Assembly: GCA_949126835.1 (NCBI GenBank)
Contig: OX421499.1
Coordinates: 8,883,026-8,947,025 of the forward strand
Source of the DNA: Anisus vortex
Lineage: Eukaryota > Mollusca > Gastropoda > Planorbidae
Reading direction: 5' to 3'
DNA: 64,000 nt
This document shows positions 52,335 through 63,475 of the stretch, piece after piece (position 1 is the stretch's first letter; every line of letters starts with the position of its first letter). The notes beneath the pieces are model-generated. The model ran no database searches. It was not told the origin of the DNA and worked only from the letters and a program-made list of their open reading frames with translations. A program made the position numbers and the translations under genes.

Positions 52335-53239
52335 CAAGCTACATTGCCCGGCGTTGCCCGGGTGAAAAAAAAAAGGACTATCTGGGGTGCAGATAACAAA
52401 TTTATAAACTACACTTACTGAATACTTTTAGGATAGTAAATAAATATTGTAATAGGGTAAAAAAAATAGTCAAATATTTTTATTTAACAAAATCTATATC
52501 TATTTACAATGTCTTTTGTTTTTAAAAGTTTGAAAAATTAATTGTCGAAAAAAAAAGTATAGTCTAACTGGAGAATCGAACCCTGGTCGCCCGTATAGCA
52601 GTCCACTACGTTTACCAGTGAGCTATCGAAGACACATGTTCGATGTGAAAAATTATTAGACGGTATATTGGGCTAGGCCTAGATAGGTCAGTGACACACG
52701 TGTTTTCAAATTGACCAATGGGGATCCTCGCGGGGCTTAACACTGTCTTTTTATATATATAGATATATATATATATATATATATATAAAGTAGACTGTGT
52801 GTGTGTGTGTTCAACCAATCATATTAGTTTATTTAAAGTCACGTGACCTTATTGTCTCATATTATACTTTTGCGATTTCACTTCGACATGTGTTTTCGCT
52901 AGCTACGAACTACCGACCCTGGTTCGTTCTCCAGTTAGTCAATACCTTTTTTTTTCTACTTTTTTTTATTTCAAGTAATATTACTTAAAAACAAACTATT
53001 GTAAATCTACGAGCAACACCTGGCAATTTATATTTTTTTCATAAATAAAAAGACATGCCTATTTATTACCCGATTACAATATTTATTTTAAATTACTTTC
53101 CTAAAAGTCTTTAATAAAAAAATATAAAAATTAATTATTAGATTTATTGCTTCCTAATCATTGTAGTTTCTAAAGTTTTTATCTGTAGCTTATACAGGCT
53201 TGTTTTATTTTCCCGGGCAACGCCGGGCTATTTAGCTTG
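52335..53239. mobile_element. Foldback transposable element with long inverted arms
   Basis: The ends read CAAGCTACATTGCCCGGCGT.. and, on the other strand, CAAGCTAAATAGCCCGGCGT.., flanked by TA on each side. Complementarity continues inward for several hundred bases (AATAAATATTGTAATMGGGT; AACTGGAGAA..GAACC; AGCTA.CGAARACACATG), so the left (52335 to about 52690) and right (about 52860 to 53239) arms fold back. Both arms carry a tRNA-like TTCGATTCTCCAG box. The centre holds a TA/TG microsatellite (about 52753-52810). The TA flanks fit a Tc1/mariner-like or foldback type; the class is uncertain. Confidence 0.75.
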
Positions 53240-53334
53240 TATTTAAATACATTTCTTTATGTGGAGTTTGTTGGGCAATTCGTTCTACCATTCGGAACTT
53301 TGTAACTTTGTTAAACATTCCACAGTGATCTCTT

Positions 53335-53780
53335 AACTAATATGTGAAGATTCCCTTCCACTGGCAGAAGTTTTTTTTTTACATTTATTCTGTGTTCTTG
53401 ATTGTCGTGAGATGATTACTAGATGTGTGTAAGCTTAGATAGAATCAAACGAGACATTTCTAGTGAATGTGAGCTCAGTCAAAGCACTAGATTCCCTTCC
53501 CCTGGCAGAAGTTTTTTTTACATTTATTCTGTGTTCTTGATTGACCTGAGATCATTACTGGATGTGAAGTTATACCCCTGTGTGTAAGCTTAGATAGAAT
53601 CAAACGAGACATTTCTAGTGAATGTGAGCTCAGTCAAAGCACTAGATTCCCTTAGCCTACCCTGGCAGAAGTTTTTTTTTACATTTATTCTGTGTTCTTG
53701 ATTGTCCTGAGATCATTACTGGATGTGAAGCTATACCCCTGTGTGTAAGCTTAGATAGAATCAAACGAGACATTTCTAGT
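53335..53780 (+). repeat. Tandem repeat, about 140-160 bp, three copies
   Basis: Three copies of a unit starting GATTCCCTTCCMCTGGCAGA, with a TTCTGTGTTCTTGATTG block and an AATCAAACGAGACATTTCTA block. The first copy lacks a short GAAGTTATACCCC segment. Confidence 0.9.
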
Positions 53781-55538
53781 GTCTTCTTAGCTTCAATAAA
53801 CGAAGTCATCTACTTTTATAAACAGGACATTTTGTGGATTATTTCATAGGTGTGTATATAGAACTAACTGCATTCCATACAAATAAATACCGTGCATCAA
53901 GCCCGGCACCATACAATAACAAGTTCTGCCACCATACTCTATAGACAAAAAAGCCAGGGTTTGGCATGGTAAACGGTCCATAGGGACCGGAGTATTCGCG
54001 GTCTGAGCGGACATAAGGTAATTTGTGCAGCCTGCTGACCACACAATCCCCTGTCACAACAGCATACTTAAAATCATATTTAAAAAATAGTAATTTTACT
54101 ATCCGAACAAAATATTTTCAAAAATTATTACAATCGTGATATTAAATGCTTCTTTTTTTAATTAACTTTTTGTTTTCAAAGCAAACACATACAAAAACAA
54201 TATAGAAGATGGTGTGATTGACACATTTTTTTTTATTAAAGTCCCCACTGAACACAAAGACTTGTGTTTTTATTGATTTAACCTCAGTATTGAAATAATG
54301 TACACAATCAAAGCTAATTTTCTAAATTACTGTTTTCATGATGTCAAAATTCTTGTTGTCTGTATTTTGAAGCAAATAATATATTGCCTTACCGTATTGC
54401 TCAAATTTTGATATTGATCATGTTAATACAGTTTCTATTTTTTTTTCATTTGTATAAATTATTGACAAAAATAGTTTTTCATAGTCTAGCCGTTTTACTA
54501 GCATGTTATTAATTTGATATCTTTTTAAATTTTTTAAAGAAATTTAACTTTTTAAAATTATAATTTAGTTGTTTTTGTTTACAATAAATAATTATATAAT
54601 GGATTTTTTTCCAAACTTTTTACAATTAGTTTTAACCCTTTTAACCCAGATAGTTACATTACTGAAACTTAACATTAAAAAAAATTACTAAAAAAATAAT
54701 ATTACGGTATCTTCGTCATATACTAAAATCTTTTTTTTTTTTTGTTGCTTGTTTTGCTAATAATTTGGGACATAAATTTACTATTTAAAAAAAAAGAGCA
54801 TCAAAAAAATTATATACACACATTTGACCTTTTTATTTCTTTGTTTCATTTGAAACCATTGTATCGTCATGGTATTACAAAATTAGGATAAAATGTTAAA
54901 GTGATTTTTTTTTCAATGTTGGTATCCAGAGAAAAAATACAAATAAAGTCACTTGGCAAAAAAATGTTTCTTGTTAATTAATTGTACGTAAATGTATACA
55001 TTGACAAATTATACCAGTGATAGGCACGCATGATGTCCCCTGGAGTCGCTTTCCTGTTTTCATATATTATAATTATAAACAGCTATAGTAGCAGAGTATT
55101 AAATACACACATTAAAATAAGTTAAGTTATATATTCTGCACAAGTCTTAGGTCTAAGTGTTATGAAATATGTAATATTATTATAAATGTACGTATTATTA
55201 TAAGAAAATATAATTAAGGGGAACAAATATTTGTTTTAAAAATGGTAGGCCTACAAATTAAAAGGAAATTGAAAGAAAAAAAAAGGTTTAATTTTTAATC
55301 GGGAATGGGAGCATACCTCGTATACCGCACTGGATACTGTAAGATCTTATTTATAGCCATATGAGCAACTCGCTTTGGGATTTGGGACAGACTGTCGTGT
55401 CATTCTTTATTCCCGTTCTCCCAGCCGATCTCCGACCGAAGATCAGTAGGCAGTTACCTGTACAATAAAGCCAGGAGGCCACGACGAGGGAGGGAAGGGC
55501 GGTGGTAAAGTTGTGTGTATGTCTCACGTGACTTAACC
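53781..55538. other. AT-rich spacer before the P-type element
   Basis: No gene recognised. The last 9 bases (GACTTAACC, 55530-55538) are the left target duplication of the P-type element. Confidence 0.5.
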
Positions 55539-58500
55539 AAGACCATCGTAAATACAGGCCAAGACTCTCGGCTGCGGTAAGATCGTGACGTCACGACTAA
55601 TGGGCTTTTGCCTGCGGTCTACCTGTAGTTGAAGATGTGTAAGCGATGCCTTAGCCTTAGTCTTAGACGCGTTGACCGTGTGTGCTGTTAACCATTCATT
55701 TTAAGTTTGAGAAGTATACAAGTCTAGTATTCAATAACTGGATTAGTACATTAACATCGGATTACAAGAGTACACCATGGTACATAAATGTTGTGTGCCT
55801 CGTTGTAAAGGTAATTACAATAAAGACTTGAAAGCACATGTGTTTAGATTTCCGAAAGATGAAAGCTTAAAACAAAGATGGATTGCTGCCATTCCTAGGA
55901 AACATTTTATGCCAACGGAATACTCCAGGGTAAGTTGAAATTTTATCGGAAAATTAAATGTTCTTCTAGACTTTAGTTAATTTTTTTTTTTATATCAGTC
56001 TATATTTATATGATCATTCTTTTACGAGGAAAATTAAATGTTCTTCTGGACTCTATTCTAGTAGTCTAGTTAAATTATTTTTATATTTGGCCTATAATTA
56101 TATTTATATTATGATCATTCTTTTACGACTTGGTTAGGCCTTTAGACCTAAAGATTATCTATCGAAATTAATTTATTCACAAATTAATCAAAGTCTACAT
56201 TATAGTGTAGACTATATTACTGTCTCTATTATATAGTATATCAGTAGGCCTATATCTTATTAGGCCCTATAGTCTATAGACTCCGGCCTTAAACTTAATC
56301 CTAGAAGGAAGTAGGCCTACTTTTTTAATCAATAGTAGTGAATCTAAAGTCAAAAGACGAAATGCCTAAGTCCAAGAGGCTAGCAGGTTACAAAATAAAA
56401 TACATTAAAATGCTTAGGCTTAGTAGAGGTTATGCTACAAAATATTTAAAGTGTTAAGTCATACAACCTAGTAACCTAGGCTACAGTGCTACAGCATAGG
56501 CATATTATTAGCCTGTTACTAGTTACTTCAACTATGATAGAACTTGACTATTACTATTACCACAAAAAAAAAGCAGAATAAGTGAGAATGTTGTTTAATT
56601 ATTATTTTATTTCATGATTTTTTTTTTGTATTATATTTCAGGTTTGCCATAAACATTTTGCTACCGAGGAAATACTGTGGACACAGTCACAGTTTGATAC
56701 AAAGTTGGGCAAACTAGTAACGGCTCCACTAGGCAAGCCCAGACTTAAAGCTGATGCAGTACCATCGAAATTTGCTGGCTGTCCATCTTATCTTTCATCA
56801 ACACACAAAATACGTGAAAATCCAGAAAAAAAAAAGCAGCGCTTTGAAAGTGAGCATGTAGAGAATGCAATCAAAGACAGTTTAAGGAAACACGAAGAAT
56901 ATATAAAAACAAATAAGGTGGACGATTTTATTTCGTGTGTGAATGCTGTAAAAAATATGGATATTTCTGACTTCTGGAAAGTGATTTATGGTAATGATAA
57001 AATAATTTTTGTTCATATACAAAAAGAAGGACCCCCATTAATTTTGTATTCGGTTCTTATAAATAGTTCTTTTAAAGTTGAAATATATTTTAAACAAACT
57101 GCTATTTTATCAGACAACAAATCTGTACCTAAAAAGCTAAACTATATTTATGAAATCTCAAATGTTTTGAATTTAGTGGAGACATCTCACAGTGTGAATT
57201 CAATTTCTGACCATTTTTCTCTTATTAAAGAGTCTCTTGGTGTTCTAAAGGAGCTAGATCCAGAGAATGAACATTTTTATTCCTTTTTTTCTGCACAGAT
57301 AGACCTTATTCGAACAAAGAAAAATAGATTTAAATATGATTGTGATGTTTTTTTGTTTTCTGCATTGTTTTTTCTCTTGTCTCCGCAAGCATATACTTAT
57401 GTTAGAAATTCTGGTAATTTTATACTACCACACCCCCAAACAATTAAAAGAACTTGTAATTCTTTTAAAGTTGGACCTGAATTGGAACAAAAAGATAAAA
57501 GTTTTTTATTTTATATCAAACAGCGTGTCATTACACTAGACTCTAAAGAAAAAACAGTAATATTAATGGTGGATGAAATTTATTTGAAACAATTTGTTGA
57601 CTACAAGGGTGGGAACATAGTTGGTAATAGTTATTCATCTGATCAGTTGGCTTCAACTGCACATGTGTTTATGATACATAGTTTGTTTTCATCTTACAAA
57701 GATGTTGTACATATTTTACCTGTTAGCTCATTAACTGCTGTAAGTTTACATAGCATCATTAAAAAAATTATTATAGGTTTGGAGCAAATTGGTTTTAATA
57801 TTATTTGTGTAGTTTCTGACAATAATGCTATAAATAGGAAAGCCATGTCACTTTTTTCAAATCCCCCTAAACTAAATATTGTATATCCTCATCCTATTGA
57901 TGGGTCTCGTCCTTTATTTTTTGTGATTGACACTGTTCATATTTTTAAATGTGTTAGAAATAATTGGATTAACCAAAAAGATGAAAATGTTTCTTTTTTT
58001 TCCCTAATTTTGATAATCTTAATGTTCAGAACATTGCAGCATTTAAAGCCCTTAGACAGCTATATGATGTTGAAAGTGATAAACTTTTGAAGTTTGGCTA
58101 TGGTCTTACAGTGAAGGCTTTATGGCCAAGCAACATAGAAAAACAAAATGTAAGGCTGGTATTAAACATTTTTTCAGAATTTATTCCAGGAGCTCTGAGA
58201 GAGTTAGGTCCCACTAATAAATTGATAGACATTATATTAAAATGGTGGAAAATTGTAAATGTAAAAACTCCTTATTTAGGCTGTAGGCAGAATGATACCT
58301 TTAAGAATCCCATTATGAATTGTGTGAATGATGAAAATATGCATTACTTACAAAACTTTCTGTATTGGTTAGATGCCTGGAATTCAATGTCTCTTAAAAC
58401 TGGCATTTTAACAAAGGAAACTTTTTTTGCAATTTCTCACACAACTTATGCTCTTATAGAAATTTGTAATTATTGTTTTTCAGAGCTAAAAATGAATTAT

Positions 58501-60210
58501 GTTCTGTTAGGTAAATTTCAAACAGATATTTTAGAAGCCAGGTTTGGGCTTTATAGGCAGTTAGCTGGAGCTCAATACAATGTCTCTGTGAGACAAGTGT
58601 ATGAAATAGAAAAGAAAATTAGAATGTCAGGTATTTTGAAAGCTAAAATAAATAACTGTATTTGCGACGTTTCTTTAGAAATGTTTGACTCTGAAGATTT
58701 CCAAACACAAAGTGTAGATGATTATTTTGATTTGAGAATAACTCAGGAAGATATTTCTAAAATGGAAGAAGATTTGCCTATTGCAATTTATGTGGGTGGT
58801 TATTGTGCATTTAAATTGTTAAAGAAAGTGAATGATTGTGACTTATGCAAAGAAAATTTATTGATTGAAAAACCTCTTAATATAGATGCAATGAATTTTA
58901 CTGTTCAATTAGACAGGGGTAGGTTAAAGTATCCACAGAAATCTGTTGTAGATTTAGTTCTTTTTAATAGTGCTGTGATTAGCAAATTAACTAGTGAAAA
59001 ATATATCAACCTTTTTTTTAATGAAACAAATCAGAGAAATGTTGCATTGACTGTGACAAAGAATGTTTTAGTTAGTAATGAATTTGAATGTTGGAATGAC
59101 TGTCAAAATAATCATAAGGCACAAACACTTGTTGATATGATTTTGTATACTTCTACTAATTGTCTCTTAAACAATTTTTGTAAAAATAAAAATAATACTG
59201 TGAAAAGTGCCTTGTCTGCTAGGAAAATGTCAACTATAAAATAATTACAGTTACAGATATATGTTTCATTTTATCCTAATCCTTTTCAGTGAATTTTTAT
59301 TAACATTTTATGATTCAAAATATATATAGGCCTATATATATATTATAATCAGAACTCTACTGTACAAATATTTCTTTTTTCATTGAGCAATTTTTGTAAA
59401 GCCTTTATAAACCTATATTCTTATTGTTCACTATACAACTTAATACAAGGCACAATTACAAAATAACGACATAGTGTAATGGTTAGCTATAGACATTATA
59501 TATTCATCTTTGATTTTATAATTGTTTCCCATGTACCGGTATTGCACTTTGGTAAACTTTGAATTGCTTACTGAGTCTTTTTATTACTTTACTTTTCAAA
59601 TTAATGTATATAATATAATGTTAAATAATATGAACTATTTAAAATGAAATTTGCAAGTGCATAATTATCTTTTCTACATGTTTTAATAAATTCGAACTCA
59701 AAAGATCATTTTATTATTACTTCTTCTTGAACTGTATCTGTAATAATTAGTAATATGTTTGTCAAGTTAACATACATTACAGCTGCAGCTATTTGTTAGA
59801 TATTAATTATACCACATTAAAAGAAAATGATTTTTCATAGCCTTCCTATTATGAGTGTAAGCCCAGCAACATGATATAAAAATAAAAAAGAAAAGTCAAC
59901 ATTCAGTACAACTATTACTATAAAATAAACCATTTTGAAGAGTAATCGTAACAAAAATTAAAACTGCTATTAAATAACTAGCAGTAAGTACATAAGTTTT
60001 TTTTTATTAAATAAAAGTAAGCATAATAATTTCTTAATATAATAGACCTAACTTTTATTAAGTAGGCCTACCGGTAAATATCATAGCGCTGAAACAACAC
60101 ATGCCTAAAGACACCTGAGCCGAGTGTATACACACTACGCCTAGCAAGCATTAGGCCTCCAGCGCGTGACGCACAAAACTAGCACTTTGGCCTGTACTTA
60201 CGGTGGTCTT
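55539..60210 (+). mobile_element. P-element-like DNA transposon, structurally complete
   Basis: Terminal inverted repeats are 24-25 bp. The left end is AAGACCATCGTAAATACAGG followed by CCAA; the right end, reverse-complemented, is AAGACCACCGTAAGTACAGG followed by CCAA (two mismatches). The outer flanks GACTTAACC (55530-55538 and 60211-60219) are a direct repeat; its 8-bp core ACTTAACC fits the 8-bp target duplication of P elements. The approximately 4.67-kb element contains a two-exon THAP-domain transposase on the + strand with about 240 bp of 5' and 970 bp of 3' non-coding DNA. A TGACGTCA palindrome (55586-55593) lies inside the left end and a related CGTGACG word near the right end, possible subterminal binding sites (inference). 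Confidence 0.92.
55777..59244 (+). CDS. P-element-like transposase with N-terminal THAP domain, reading frame interrupted by one frameshift
   Basis: Exon 1 is 55777-55929 (ATG in ACACCATGG; donor GTAAGT). Exon 2 is 56642-59244 (acceptor TTTCAG), phase 0, TAA 59242-59244. Residues 1-90 or so form a THAP zinc-binding DNA-recognition domain: C-x3-C near the start, the W of RWIAAI, C-x2-H in VCHKHF and the terminal AVPSKF. Downstream are the features of the P/THAP9 catalytic fold: MVDEIYLK (about residue 362), VSDNNAINRKAM, then a FKCVRNNW helix and the TDILEARFGLYRQLAGAQY segment. Total length is about 918 residues, close to human THAP9 (about 900). The frame changes by -1 at an eight-T run (57994-58001): the zero frame continues to a stop at 58090, and homology resumes in the other frame. 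Causes could be a one-base loss, a sequencing error or -1 frameshifting at T_TTT_TTT. No other disruption was seen. Confidence 0.88.
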
Positions 60211-60494
60211 GACTTAACCCACCGGATGGTTCATCATTGAAATCTAAAAGCTGTGTGTAGGCCTATGTCTGTGTATACTATCCACGCTTAAATAATTACT
60301 TTTCATTAATTGAAATTCTAATAGATACGAAATTAGAAATACTTTGTAAGGTAAGCTCACTGTTTTCTTTACAAGGTACGTAAGGGTTGTAAAAGTGAGG
60401 GAAATTTAACAAAGTTTTTGAAAAGTTTGTGAATTTTGCTGAAATCGACAAAACAAAGAGAAAATTTAAATTAGGCTTATTTATAATAAATGCT

Positions 60495-62070
60495 ATGTGG
60501 CATAGTGGCCGAGTGGCAGTATGTTCGAAGGTTCTGGGTTCGAATCCTGGTGGAGGCCAGGATTTTTTTCCCGGGACTTGAGGGTGTCCCTGTCTACCCC
60601 ACTGAAAATAGATCAGGCCCAGGAGAAATGCCAAGAAAAATTCAGCATCCTCTACATAACTTTTGTCGATCTGACTAAGGCATTCGATACGGTCAGCAGA
60701 GATGGCCTATGGCAAATAATGGGAAAGTTCGGCTGCTCACCAAAATTCATTAACATCGTCAAGCAGTTTCACCATGGCATGATGGTCAAAGTAATGGCAA
60801 ATGGTGAAGAGTCAAGAGCTTTTCCTGTAACAAATGGGGTAAAACAAGGATGTGTTCTTGCACCTACCCTCTATCTATAGTATGGTATTTTCAGCAATGC
60901 TAACCGATGCCTTCCATGACTGCAACGAGGGCATACATATACGCCATAGAACAGACAGGGGCCTATTTAACCAACAACGCATGCATGCGGTTACAAAGGT
61001 GAAAGACACCCTGGTTCGTGACTTCCCGTTTGCTGACGATTGCGCCCTAAATGCCGATTCAGAAAGTATGATGCAAAATATCATGGATTGCTTCACTAAA
61101 GCCTGTGGTAACTTTGTTCTTACCATAAACACAAAAAAAAATATAAAAAAATAGAGTAGCAAAAGCAAGCATCACCTTTGGGCGCCTTTGGGAAAACGTC
61201 TGGGACAGAAAAGAACGTCTACACACTAAGCTAAAAGTATACAACGCCACAATACTGCCAACATTGCTGTATGCGAGCGAAACATGGACAGTATACAGTA
61301 GGCATGCAAAGCAACTAAATCACTTCCATGTCGGTTGCCTTCGCAAATTACTAAAAATACGTTGGCAAGATGGAGTCCCTGACACTGAAGTGCTTCTCAG
61401 AGCAGGCACGTCCAGCATCCAGACTCAGCTTATGAAATCCCAAGCGCGATGGGCTGGCCATCTAGTTAGAATGTCGGACCACAGACTGCCAAACAGGCTC
61501 CTATTTGGCGAGCTAGCACACGGGAAAAGAATAACCGGCGGCCGAAAAAAGAGATTCAAAGACAGTTTGAAAGCAACCTTGAAAGCACTTGACGTAGACC
61601 CAGATAGATGTGAGGAACTGGCGACCGATAGAATCAGGTGGCGCAACGTGTCGTCCGGGGCACAGTTGGCAGAATATAGCAGAATCTCCTAGGCCGAACA
61701 GAAACGAGCAGAAAGAAAAGCCAAGCAGACCTGCAAGGCGCTGCCAGACCCCACGACCTCATCTTTATCTGCAGTACCTGCAACTGATCCTTCAGGGCCC
61801 GTATAGGACTGATAGGCCACCAAAGAGGCCACAAAGCGACTGGTAGACGTGGTCATCCTCGGAAATGAGGGACGAACAAAATACATACAAATAGATCAGT
61901 GGCTCAGTTGTCTACCCAGATCTGATGGGTACCTGACATCACTTAAGGTGAAGGCGGCTGGGCATTGCGCTGGCCACACATCCCCTAGTATGCCGTGGGA
62001 ACAGAAACGGGTGAACGCTGCTTCAACAGTCCTATGATCAGCTTGGTCTGAAGGGTGCTTTACTTTACTC
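60495..62070 (+). repeat. SINE family 1 copy, split by a LINE insertion
   Basis: The head (A box TGGCCGAGTGG at 60504; perfect B box GGTTCGAATCC at 60537) runs to 60599. The body and tail (GATGGGTACCTGACATCAC, GGTGAACGCTGCTTCAACAG) resume at 61909. In the intact copy at 1844 these parts are contiguous at GTCTACCC, where the LINE interrupts. Confidence 0.88.
60600..61908 (+). pseudogene. RTE-like LINE, 5'-truncated and degenerate, inserted in a SINE
   Basis: The reverse-transcriptase signature is split over three frames. ITFVDLTKAFDTVSRDGLW and NGVKQGCVLAPTL lie in the first (to 60880), FPFADDCALNADSE in the second (60852-61154), and LLYASETWTVYSRHAKQLNH with WAGHLVRMSDHRLPNRLLF in the third (61264-61692). 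A frame break lies near 60870 and an internal deletion lies in the A-rich stretch 61130-61160, removing the segment after LTINTKK. The 3' end has the complementary words ATCCTC and GAGGGA. The direct repeat TGTCTACCC at 60591-60599 and 61909-61917 is the target duplication. The catalytic FADD box is retained but the polyprotein cannot be made. Confidence 0.9.
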
Positions 62071-62271
62071 TAATAAATGCTTAAAGAAAGTTAACTCTGT
62101 GATTAAGTTAAGGAGTGCTTACGTCCCATGATGATGTTGATGTTTTATTTCTCTAAAATAATTCTAAAGGTACATACATCCATATACATTAAAAATGTTT
62201 GCACCACCCATATAGACAACTAGGCATTAAGATATTTCATTCCTATCGGTATTAATTGGTTAATTGGTTAA

Positions 62272-63475
62272 TTGATAGGCTTAATAGATGACTTGTCTAA
62301 GGGATTAGATAATAACAACCAAATTGATGCTATATTACTAGATTTTTCAAAAGCATTTGATAAAGTTCATCATTCTAGTCTTCTTAAAAAACTTAAATAC
62401 TTTGGCATCTCTGGTCCCTTACATCAGTGGATTCAGGACTTTCTTATAGGCAGAGAACAAACAGTGATAATAAATGGCTCTAAGTCATCACCAATAACAG
62501 TAAACTCAGGAGTTCCACAAGGAACTGTTCTAGGGCCCCTACTATTTCTAATTTACATTAATGATCTGCCAAATTGCATCAACACAGGCACAAAAGTAAG
62601 ATTATTTGCTGATGATTGCATAATTTATAGAATAATAAAGACAGGAAAAGATAGTGAACTTTTACAAAAAGACCTAGATGAACTACAAAAATGGGAATCA
62701 AACTGGAGTATGTCTTTTCACCCAGAAAAATGCCAACTAATAAGGGTATCCAAGAAAAAGAAACAAATAATAACAAACTACTTCATTCATGGTAAAGAAC
62801 TAACTCAAACTAGCAATGCTAAGTATCTAGGAGTAATAATAAATGATAAGTTATCTTGGAACCCTCACATTGATGAAGTAATTAAAAAATCAAACAAAAC
62901 ATTAGGATTCATAAAAAGGAACTTTTACAAATGTAATAAGAATATAAAACTAAAATGCTATCTCACATTAGTTAGGCCTATACTAGAATATGCAGGATCT
63001 GTATGGGACCCATCAACTAAAGAAAACATTAAAAAATTAGAACAAATTCAAAAAAGAGCTGCAAGGTTTATAACTAGTGAATATTCCCAATTGACAAGAG
63101 TAACACCATTAGTCAAATCACTAAACCTAGAAACACTAGAGGACAGAAGGGCAAAGAGTAAAGTAGTAATAATACATAAGGCATTAAACTCTAATTTAGA
63201 AATACAACCCAATAACAATCTGTTGCAAAGCTCAGATAAACATAAAGACAAAAACACCTTCCTTGTCCCTTATGCGAGAACAAATGCATATAAGTACTCT
63301 TTCTTCCCGAGTGGCATTCGGGCATGGAATGGGTTGCCTGAACAAACCAGGAAAACCAATAACCTAACATCATTTAAAACATTAATAAAAATGCAAGACT
63401 AGACTCGGACCACGGATGAGCGTAGGACGCAATAATCTTCTTTATAGAAGGAGCGTCTGTAATGTATAAGATAAA
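62272..63475 (+). mobile_element. Jockey/CR1-group LINE, 5'-truncated, with an open reverse-transcriptase frame
   Basis: A single open frame of 376 codons (62272-63402) covers most of the reverse transcriptase: AILLDFSKAFDKVHHSSLL (fingers), SGVPQGTVLGPLLFLIYIND (palm), VRLFADDCIIYR (catalytic FADD), then the KYLGVIINDKLSW region and the thumb/C-terminal LVRPILEYAGSVWDPS and RAARFITSEYS motifs. The endonuclease half is missing. There are no stops or frameshifts, so the copy looks young. The short 3' UTR ends in a hairpin (63426-63457: GACGC, CTTCT, loop TTAT, AGAAG, GCGTC) and a TATAAGATA tail. That hairpin is shared with the SINE at 22556-22708, suggesting this LINE type mobilises it. Confidence 0.9.

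Noticed and set aside
52560..52632. Functional tRNA gene on the minus strand
   Set aside because: A- and B-box-like words are present but acceptor and anticodon stems do not pair, and the sequence is part of a foldback element with a second copy in the other arm.
60296..60634. 112-codon minus-strand frame (LGLIYFQWGRQGHPQVPGKK..)
   Set aside because: It is the antisense of a SINE head plus flank; such frames recur with each SINE copy.
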